Position numbers and translations under genes: made by a program. The notes under the pieces were generated by a model. That model saw nothing but the letters and a program-made list of their open reading frames with translations, was not told the origin of the DNA and did not search any database. A stretch of DNA of 39,263 bases from Telmatospirillum sp. (GTDB taxonomy: Bacteria; Pseudomonadota; Alphaproteobacteria; Rhodospirillales; Magnetospirillaceae), in assembly GCA_009712185.1 (NCBI GenBank), contig WASQ01000004.1, positions 18,720 through 57,982 on the forward strand, given 5' to 3'. This document shows positions 33,489 to 39,263 of this stretch, one piece after another (the first letter of the stretch is position 1; every line of letters begins with the position of its first letter).

Positions 33489-34916
33489 GTGGCGATGACC
33501 CTGTGGATCGTTTTCGTTGCGGTGTTGGCGGTGGTCCTGCTGTTGTTGCTGGTCCCGCTGCTGCGCCGGCAGGTTCAGGCCCCCTCCCGCGTGGCTTATG
33601 ACATCGTTGTTTACCGCGATCAGCTTGCCGAAGTCGAACGCGACGTCGAACGCGGTCTTTTGAGCGCGGAGCAGGCGGAGGCGGCGAGGACGGAGATCCT
33701 GCGCCGCATGCGGGCCGCCGAGGATGCCGAGATCGAATCGCCCTCCGGCGATTACCGGCTGGCCGCCGGGCGGAGGCTGCGCCTGGGGGCGGCCCTGGTC
33801 ATTCTGATCGGGCTGCCGGTGGGATCCTTCGGGGTCTATGCCGTCCTCGGAACGCCCTGGCTGCCGGGCCAGCCCTACGCCAGCCGGCAGGCGGATCCGG
33901 ATCTGAAGATGACCCAGCTTGCGGACAATCTGGCGGCCCAGTTGAAGGTCAAGCCCGAAGCCGACGGCTTTGCCACTCTGGCGGAAACCTATTTCGCCCT
34001 GCGCCGCTATCCGGAAGCCGCCGAGGCATTTCGCCGGGCCCTGTCCATGGGCCTGATCGATGCCCAGATGCTGGCGTCGCTGGGCGAGGCGATCACCCTT
34101 CAGAACAATGGCGAGGTGATCGAGGACGCGCGCCGCGCCTTCCAGCAGGCGATGACGCTCGATAACGCCGACCCCCGCGCGCGGTTCTATCTGGGGCTTG
34201 CCAAGGCGCAGGCCGGCCGGTTTGCCGAGGCGGTGTCGATCTGGCGCGACCTTGAAAAGGACAGCCCGTCGGACGCGCCCTGGCTGCCGATGCTGAAGGA
34301 GCATATCGCCACCTACGCCAGGCAGGGCGGGTTCGATCCGGCATCGATCAAGCCGGTGCCGCCGGCGCCCGAGGGGACGAAGACCGCCGATGGCGCCAAT
34401 CCCCATACCGGAGCGGCCGGCGGTCTGCCGGAAAGCAAGCAGGCGGCGGCGGTGATGGCGCAGGCGCCGGAAGACCGCGCCAAGACGATCAAGGGGATGG
34501 TCGAGGGGCTCGCTGCCCGGTTGCAGCAGAACCCCGACGATGTCGAGGGATGGCAGCGGCTGGCGCGATCCTATCAGGCGTTGAACGATCTCGGACACGC
34601 CCGCGAGGCGGCGGAGCGGGCCGTGAAACTGCGCCCGAAGGCGGTGGAACCGAAGCTGACGCTGGCGGAGATCCAGCTTGCCGCGGCCAAAACCAATCGT
34701 CTCCCGGCGGATTTTGTCGAGACCATGCGGGCGGTCATGGCGATCGAGCCCAACAATGACCGGGCAATGTATTATGTCGGCGCCGCCGAGGCGCAGGATG
34801 GTCATCCCGATCAGGCGCGCAAGATCTGGTCGCGTCTGCTGGAAATCCTGCCGCCCGACAGCCCCCACCGGCCGGAACTGGTCAAGCAGTTGGCGGAGCT
34901 TCCCGGGACGAAGTGA
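33489..34916 (+). CDS. ccmI: CcmI/CycH, apocytochrome c chaperone with TPR repeats
   Basis: This 475-residue protein has two N-terminal membrane helices (about 3-25 and 98-117) flanking a cytoplasmic segment VAYDIVVYRDQLAEVERDVERGLLSAEQAEAARTEILRRM, the hallmark of CcmI/CycH. TPR-like repeats follow in the periplasm (FATLAETYFALRRYPEAAEAFRRAL; WQRLARSYQALNDLGHAREAAERAVKLRP). It presents apocytochrome c to CcmFH. The start may be GTG 33489 or ATG 33495. It is the last ccm gene, followed by a terminator. Confidence 0.93.
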   Translation: MAMTLWIVFVAVLAVVLLLLLVPLLRRQVQAPSRVAYDIVVYRDQLAEVERDVERGLLSAEQAEAARTEILRRMRAAEDAEIESPSGDYRLAAGRRLRLGAALVILIGLPVGSFGVYAVLGTPWLPGQPYASRQADPDLKMTQLADNLAAQLKVKPEADGFATLAETYFALRRYPEAAEAFRRALSMGLIDAQMLASLGEAITLQNNGEVIEDARRAFQQAMTLDNADPRARFYLGLAKAQAGRFAEAVSIWRDLEKDSPSDAPWLPMLKEHIATYARQGGFDPASIKPVPPAPEGTKTADGANPHTGAAGGLPESKQAAAVMAQAPEDRAKTIKGMVEGLAARLQQNPDDVEGWQRLARSYQALNDLGHAREAAERAVKLRPKAVEPKLTLAEIQLAAAKTNRLPADFVETMRAVMAIEPNNDRAMYYVGAAEAQDGHPDQARKIWSRLLEILPPDSPHRPELVKQLAELPGTK

Positions 34917-34950
34917 CCGTCGTCCTGGCGGGGGAAAACGTGACAGGGGA

Positions 34951-34991
34951 AAAAAAGGGGCGCTGACCGGTCAGGCCGGCGCCCCTTTTTT
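34951..34991. terminator. Bidirectional terminator between ccmI and the NrfJ-like gene
   Basis: AAAAAAGGGGCGC (34951-34963) and GCGCCCCTTTTTT (34979-34991) form a perfect inverted repeat, with a further TGACC/GGTCA pairing in the loop. A-run and T-run on opposite sides make it a terminator for transcripts from both converging sides. Confidence 0.88.
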
Positions 34992-35038
34992 CGCTTTTTT
35001 CGGGCCGCGCCGATGGGTTCGATCGGCGCGGCTTCCGG

Positions 35039-35398
35039 TCATTTTCCGGCGACGGGTTCGACGGCGCTGACGAAGAAGACTTTCTCGAAGGTCCGGTCCA
35101 GTGTCTTGCTGTGATAGTTGGACATCAGCATCCCTTCGGGCCAGCGGACGGTCGACCCGGTCTTCAGTTCAACGGCCGGGGCGGCCAGCCATTGGTCTCC
35201 GGCATCGCCCTTGACATGGACATAGACGTAATTGCTGGCCGGAATGGTCTCGAGAACGGTCCCGGTATGAATGGCGGAGGCGGGGGCGGACTGTCCGACC
35301 GGCGGATGACCAGCCGGCATCTGTCCTGTCGGCATTTGGGCGAGACAGACGGTGGCCGGGGCCATGGTCAGCAGAACGGCAAGCAGGGGTAGGCGCAT
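35039..35398 (-). CDS. NrfJ-like periplasmic protein
   Basis: This 119-residue protein has a Sec signal peptide (MRLPLLAVLLTMAPATVCLA), a short Met/His/Pro linker (QMPTGQMPAGHPPVGQ) and one beta-rich domain: GTVLETIPASNYVYVHVKGDAGDQWLAAPAVELKTGSTVRWPEGMLMSNYHSKTLDRTFEKVFFVSAV. The domain's M-NYHSKTLDRTF---FVS ending resembles proteins annotated NrfJ or nitrite-reductase-associated in Shewanella and Geobacter relatives, as I recall them. AAGGAG precedes the ATG at 35398 by 6 bases. It is convergent with the ccm operon across a shared terminator. Function is unknown; a link to cytochrome c or metal handling is only suggested by the Met/His linker and location. Confidence 0.8.
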   Translation of the reverse strand: MRLPLLAVLLTMAPATVCLAQMPTGQMPAGHPPVGQSAPASAIHTGTVLETIPASNYVYVHVKGDAGDQWLAAPAVELKTGSTVRWPEGMLMSNYHSKTLDRTFEKVFFVSAVEPVAGK

Positions 35399-35460
35399 GA
35401 AACGCTCCTTGATCGATGAGGGAAATGGAACGGGACGGATCCCGCGGGGTTTTGCTTCGG

Positions 35461-36939
35461 TCATTGGGCGGCAAACCGGCGGTAGCCGCCAAGGGCGCCG
35501 GCAAGGCTGGCGATGCCGTCCCGGATCTGACGCTCCTCCAGCGAGGAGTAGCCGAGCAGCAGAGTGGTGTCGCAATAGCGGTAATCGTTGCGGCCGAACG
35601 CATGTTCCTCAAGAACGGTGTAGACGCCGATTCCCCGGCTGCGGGCGATTTCCTGCACCATGGGCGCGGAGGGTTGGGTGGGGGACAGACGCCAACTGAT
35701 CTGGGTGCCGGTATCGATCCCCGCGAGGTCGACGTCGCCGAAGCAGAGTCGCAGCGCCTGAATCAGGCAATCCCGCCGTTCCATGTATATTTTGCGCACC
35801 CGGCGCAGATGCCGGTCGTATTCGCCCGACGCGATAAAATCCGCCAGCACCATCTGTTCCAGCCAGGGACTGCCGGCATCCAGCATCGCCTTGGCGGCAA
35901 CCGCCGCCGCCGACAACTCCGCGGGCACCACCATATAGCCCAGCCGCAGCCCGGCCCCGAGAGTTTTGGTGAAGGTGCCGGTGTAAAGCACCAGTCCGTA
36001 AGGGTCGAGACTTTTCAGGGACGGCGGACCCATGCCGCGATAGCGGAAATCTCCATCGCAATCGTCCTCGATCAGATAGGCGCCGGCCGCGCGCGCCCAT
36101 TCGATCAGGGCCTGCCGCCGTTCCAGCGGCAGGGTTCCGCCGATCGGATTCTGATGGGACGGTGTGACGTAGGCCAGGCTGGCCGGCCCGACGGGCAGAT
36201 GTTCGACCAGAAGTCCATGTTCATCGACCGGAATCGGGTAAAGCGCGGCCCCCAGGCTTTCAAACAGGAAGCTGGCGCCGGGATGGCCCGGGGATTCAAG
36301 GACCACCCGGTCGCCGCTCCGGAGGAACAGGCGCGCGGCGATGTTGTAGGCCTGCTGCGCACCGGCGACGATCAGGATCTGGTCGCGATCGACAATGATG
36401 CCGCGGTGTCCGGCCAGCCAGTCGGCGATGGCCGCCCGCAGGCCGTCGAGCCCGGCGGCCGGAGGTTGCCGGCTGATCCCCTTGCCGTAGTATTCGAGGA
36501 CATGCTGGGTCGTTCTCTGCCAGGTCTTCAGCGGAAAGATACGGAAATCCGGGCCGCTCCAGAAATCGATCAGGGTGTCCGGCTGCGGCATCGGCCGGGG
36601 GCGGCGGCTTTGCACCAGCGGCGGGTGCAGTTCGCTTTGCGGAAGATCGTCGACGCGGTTGTCGTTGGTCGGACTGGCGGGGGCCTGATCGGGCAGCATT
36701 TCGCAGACGAAGGTGCCGACGGCCGGCCGGGTTTCAACATAACCCTCGGCGATCAGGCGCTCATAGGCGAGAAGAACGGTGGTCCGCGAAATGCCGAGTT
36801 GCTCGGCAAGGAAGCGCGTGGCGATCAGGCGCGTGTTCGCCTTCAACCGATGCGTGACAATCATGTCGCGCAACTGTTCGTAAAGTTGATTTTGCAGAGG
36901 CTCCTGGCGCGAGCGATCTAGTTCGATCGGTAACGGCAT
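35461..36939 (-). CDS. MocR/PdxR-family regulator (GntR DNA-binding domain fused to aminotransferase domain)
   Basis: This 492-residue protein has an N-terminal GntR winged helix (PLQNQLYEQLRDMIVTHRLKANTRLIATRFLAEQLGISRTTVLLAYERLIAEGYVETRPAVGTFV) and a fold-type I aminotransferase domain. The PLP lysine is K325 in YTGTFTKTLGAGLRLGYMV. YLIEDDCDGDFRY supplies the aspartate that pairs with the PLP ring nitrogen. Such proteins sense PLP or an amino compound and control, for example, pdxST, taurine or GABA genes. No such target gene is adjacent, so the ligand is unknown. The ATG at 36939 begins the usual MPLPIELDR start. It may be autoregulated through the AT-rich upstream region. Confidence 0.93.
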   Translation of the reverse strand: MPLPIELDRSRQEPLQNQLYEQLRDMIVTHRLKANTRLIATRFLAEQLGISRTTVLLAYERLIAEGYVETRPAVGTFVCEMLPDQAPASPTNDNRVDDLPQSELHPPLVQSRRPRPMPQPDTLIDFWSGPDFRIFPLKTWQRTTQHVLEYYGKGISRQPPAAGLDGLRAAIADWLAGHRGIIVDRDQILIVAGAQQAYNIAARLFLRSGDRVVLESPGHPGASFLFESLGAALYPIPVDEHGLLVEHLPVGPASLAYVTPSHQNPIGGTLPLERRQALIEWARAAGAYLIEDDCDGDFRYRGMGPPSLKSLDPYGLVLYTGTFTKTLGAGLRLGYMVVPAELSAAAVAAKAMLDAGSPWLEQMVLADFIASGEYDRHLRRVRKIYMERRDCLIQALRLCFGDVDLAGIDTGTQISWRLSPTQPSAPMVQEIARSRGIGVYTVLEEHAFGRNDYRYCDTTLLLGYSSLEERQIRDGIASLAGALGGYRRFAAQ

Positions 36940-37437
36940 GCGTCTGGCGTCGCCCCTTTCCTGGCCCCGTTCCTGATTTGGCCTGACCGGCCGGGAAACA
37001 ATCCGATGGGAGCGGCGCCCCGCCCACGGCTCATTTCCGTTTCTTTCCCTCAGCGCGGTGGATGGTCTGCTCGCATCTCGACGCGCGCCGTTCTATTTCC
37101 CGGGTCACGGGCCTGTTTTTTGTGCCGGTGGCAGGCGGCATTTCGGCTCTGTTCTACCCAGAAATATAAGAAATACCAAGATCCTTGACGTTACGTCTGA
37201 TAGAACTCCTGTTTCATCTTTTAAATATCGGAATTCATTCCCGGCAGAGATGGATTGCACAATAACTGCGTCCGCCAAGGTCGTTTCGCATGACTATTAC
37301 GCAATCGTTGTGCAAATGCGAAATCCCCGGGAATTGTCCGGAAAATAGGTGTGGCACTTCTATAGCATTATAGTCATATCCGGTCCCGGATTGCCAATGT
37401 TCCCGCCGTTTCCCGGGGCGCTGACAGCCTTCCAGTC
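36940..37437. promoter_or_regulatory. Spacer upstream of the MocR gene with competing inverted repeats
   Basis: No gene is seen in these 498 bases; 37140-37380 is AT-richer than the rest. TTGCACAATAACTGCGT (37255-37271) is an imperfect inverted repeat (13 of 17 positions) of ACGCAATCGTTGTGCAA (37299-37315). TTTCGCAT (37284-37291) is a perfect inverted repeat of ATGCGAAA (37316-37323). The second pairing would enclose one arm of the first, so the two stems exclude each other. They may be protein binding sites or an RNA switch upstream of the MocR gene. Confidence 0.5.
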
Positions 37438-39135
37438 CTAAAGGGAGGAGCGGGTTCCCCCGCGCCTGAACAATCCGCCCTGAGGCAGCGGGGAGAAGTC
37501 GGCGATGTCGGGCGATGGTTTGCCGAACAGGAACCCCTGCACGTAGCTGCATCCGCATTCCCGGCAGAACAGAAGCGTGTCCTCGGTATCGACCATCTCC
37601 GCGATGGTTTCCACATGCATGCGCCGGCACAGTTCCGTCAGCGCCGACAGAAAGGCCCGTCCTTTCGGGGCCCTTTGCGCATTCTTCACCGCCGATCCGT
37701 CCAGTTTCACCACATCGACGTCGAGGACGGACAGATACTGGAACGACGCCGCACCGGCGCCGAAGTCATCGAGACAGACATGGTATCCCCGTGACCGGAG
37801 CGCCTGAATGAAATTATTGGCGGACTGGAGGTCGCTCATCCGCGCGCTTTCCGTGATTTCGAACATCAGCTTGCCGCGGGTCCAGGCATTGTCCTTCAAC
37901 AGCCACATCAGGGAGTCGATATAGGCCGGCCGGCCGATCGAAAATCCCGACACATTGACCGCGACCCGCACCTTGTCATTGTTGCGCGGATAATGCCCCA
38001 GCCATTCGATCACCTTGCGCGCCATGGCAAGGTCGAAATCATGGATCAGGCCGGTCTCCTCCGCAAAGGTGATGGTCTTGAACGGCGATTCTCCGGGCTT
38101 CGCATTGAACCGGCAAAGCGCCTCGTAATGATGGATGTCGCCCGTATGGATCTGGATGATCGGCTGAAGGGCGACATAAAAGCTGGCCTGGGAGACCACG
38201 GACCGGAAGCGGCTGACCTCGGTGACGGCCTCCTCCACCAGGCTGGACATATTCGCCGCCAGGTCCGCGATGGAGAGACCGGAGCCATCGGCCTCGCGGA
38301 ACTTGGTCAGGGCGTAGAGCAGGCCCCTGGACAGATCGGCCTCGCTGATGTCGGCGGCATCCATGGTCAGCGTCGCCGATTCGACGGCCGCGCCTTTGCC
38401 GGTGGGATCGACCCGGCGGGTCAGCGCCTCGATCTGCCCCACCACCGTTTCGATCCGGGTGGTGGCGGCATGCAGGATCGAAAATTGTCCGTCGCCCACC
38501 TTGGCGGCGGAGTCGCCGCCCACCGAATTCGCTTTCAGAAAGTCGCTGACCGACGACGCCAGGGTGGCGCTGTCCCTGCTTGTCAACCGGTCGGCCAGAT
38601 CCTTGTAGGTCGGGATCGACAGCAGGGTGACATGCGCCTGTTCCCCGGCGGACTGAATCTTTTTCAACCGGTCCGCAGCCAGCTCCGCGAATGAACCGCT
38701 GTCGTAAAGCCCCTCCCGCCCCGGCTCCGGCCGGCTGAGACGGTCCGCTTTCTCGGACGGGCGGCTGCGCCGCAGGCCGACGAAAAAATGACCCTGGACC
38801 GGGTCCAGGCAATAGGCCGCCAGCGACACCCAGATCAGGTTGCCCTGGGGGCCGATCATCCGGATCACATTGTCCTGGGATCGTCCCGTCTTGGCGATCT
38901 GACGCATGATCTGGCCGAGCATCGGAACATCGGCCGGCGCCACCAGATCGCGGAAGCTGGTCCCCACCAAAGCGTCACCGGAACGGCCGAAAAATGCTGA
39001 CGTCGCTCCGGCTGCGAACAGGACGGCGAACTGGCGATCCAGCTCGAACAGGAGGTCGGCCCAGCAGAAGGCCAGCGAGACATATCGGTCCCGGTCCGCT
39101 TTCAACCCTTCCAGCCGCAGTCCCTCGTCGTTCAC
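37438..39135 (-). CDS. PAS - degenerate GGDEF - EAL protein, probable c-di-GMP phosphodiesterase
   Basis: This 565-residue cytoplasmic protein has an N-terminal PAS-like domain (about 15-125; FELDRQFAVLFAAGATSAFFGRSGDALVGTSFRDLV, with N-VIRMIGPQGNLIWVSLAAYCLD), a middle region resembling a degenerate GGDEF domain in which the signature reads GDGQF (214-218), and a C-terminal EAL domain. EAL residues appear intact: E338 in YEALCRF, N in VAVNVSG, E in FEITES, DD in LDDFGAG, K in VVKLDG, E in AEMVDTE and Q in YVQGFLFGKP. It should hydrolyse c-di-GMP to pGpG, with the middle domain as a GTP sensor or scaffold. The start is a GTG at 39135 with a poor ribosome binding site, so it could lie elsewhere. 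The PAS ligand is unknown. Confidence 0.9.
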   Translation of the reverse strand: MNDEGLRLEGLKADRDRYVSLAFCWADLLFELDRQFAVLFAAGATSAFFGRSGDALVGTSFRDLVAPADVPMLGQIMRQIAKTGRSQDNVIRMIGPQGNLIWVSLAAYCLDPVQGHFFVGLRRSRPSEKADRLSRPEPGREGLYDSGSFAELAADRLKKIQSAGEQAHVTLLSIPTYKDLADRLTSRDSATLASSVSDFLKANSVGGDSAAKVGDGQFSILHAATTRIETVVGQIEALTRRVDPTGKGAAVESATLTMDAADISEADLSRGLLYALTKFREADGSGLSIADLAANMSSLVEEAVTEVSRFRSVVSQASFYVALQPIIQIHTGDIHHYEALCRFNAKPGESPFKTITFAEETGLIHDFDLAMARKVIEWLGHYPRNNDKVRVAVNVSGFSIGRPAYIDSLMWLLKDNAWTRGKLMFEITESARMSDLQSANNFIQALRSRGYHVCLDDFGAGAASFQYLSVLDVDVVKLDGSAVKNAQRAPKGRAFLSALTELCRRMHVETIAEMVDTEDTLLFCRECGCSYVQGFLFGKPSPDIADFSPLPQGGLFRRGGTRSSL

Positions 39136-39231
39136 CAGGCAGCCTTTCGTCCCATCCGCAGGTGGCCCCCTATCTTAAGTCTAGTTCGCGGTTCTTGAAA
39201 ACCGGGAAGGAAGGCGGACTGGAGGGGATTG

Positions 39232-39263
39232 ATGTCGGTATCCCCCGGGTGGCGGGTGGCGGG
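39232..39263 (+). CDS. Start of a gene running off the window (partial)
   Basis: An ATG at 39232 follows GGAGGGG with about 5-6 bases between, and the frame (MSVSPGWRVAG) stays open to the window end. It is divergent from the EAL gene across a 96-base gap. Ten codons are too few to identify it; the strong ribosome binding site is the only evidence. Confidence 0.4.
   Translation, partial: MSVSPGWRVA

Noticed and set aside
37058-37348. A 96-codon frame on the plus strand between the MocR and EAL genes
   Set aside because: It runs through the inverted repeats, lacks a ribosome binding site and has no recognisable domain.
1-39263. Mobile elements, prophage, toxin-antitoxin or defence genes, tRNA and rRNA
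   Set aside because: I looked for transposases, integrases, attachment repeats, tRNA-like arms and defence-type domains in all translated frames and saw none that could be supported.

Overview
The window is GC-rich chromosomal DNA from a Gram-negative bacterium, most likely an alphaproteobacterium of the Rhodospirillales type. The main support is one contiguous system I cytochrome c maturation set (ccmABCDEFGHI) divergent from an aconitase gene, together with overall codon use. No rRNA or tRNA gene, CRISPR array, transposase, integrase or phage gene was found. The genes are metabolic and regulatory, and most boundaries can be fixed from strong Shine-Dalgarno sites and stop/start overlaps.

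Layout. 1-158: C-rich low-complexity sequence with a 17-bp tandem repeat. 159-6045: an inorganic-carbon accumulation locus, with a LysR regulator divergent from dabB-dabA (vectorial CO2 hydration) and a DUF6671 protein with four CxxC motifs. 6060-14676: a sugar catabolic locus on the minus strand (deoC aldolase, LsrB-like binding protein, ABC ATPase, two permeases, DUF4432 epimerase-like protein, PfkB kinase) divergent from a close DeoR relative. Two TGTTA-type operators flank the predicted deoC promoter. I read this as a 2-deoxy-D-ribose uptake and breakdown system: ABC import, mutarotation, phosphorylation by the PfkB kinase, and DeoC cleavage to acetaldehyde and glyceraldehyde-3-phosphate. 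14696-20005: an RBBP9/YdeN-type hydrolase, then a surface-glycan group (asparagine synthase-like amidotransferase, GT4 and GT39-like glycosyltransferases). 20006-20249: a spacer with two copies of a 38-bp hairpin-containing repeat. 20250-23636: lrgA-lrgB divergent from a LysR regulator, followed by another LysR gene. 23807-24575: a 78-residue small protein and an AT-rich, palindrome-bearing spacer. 24576-27167: acnB.

27489-34916: ccmABCDEFGHI in order, with stop/start overlaps at A/B, E/F, F/G and G/H, closed by a bidirectional terminator. 35039-39135 (minus strand): a NrfJ-like periplasmic protein, a MocR/PdxR regulator and a PAS-(degenerate GGDEF)-EAL protein. A further gene appears to start at 39232 and leave the window.

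Most notable points: the DAB operon carrying a DUF6671 gene; the predicted deoxyribose ABC system with DeoR-type paired operators 72 bp apart; AcnB at the ccm junction, where alphaproteobacteria such as Bradyrhizobium carry acnA; and mutually exclusive inverted repeats upstream of the MocR gene. All functional calls come from reading translated sequence and remembered family motifs; no database search was run.
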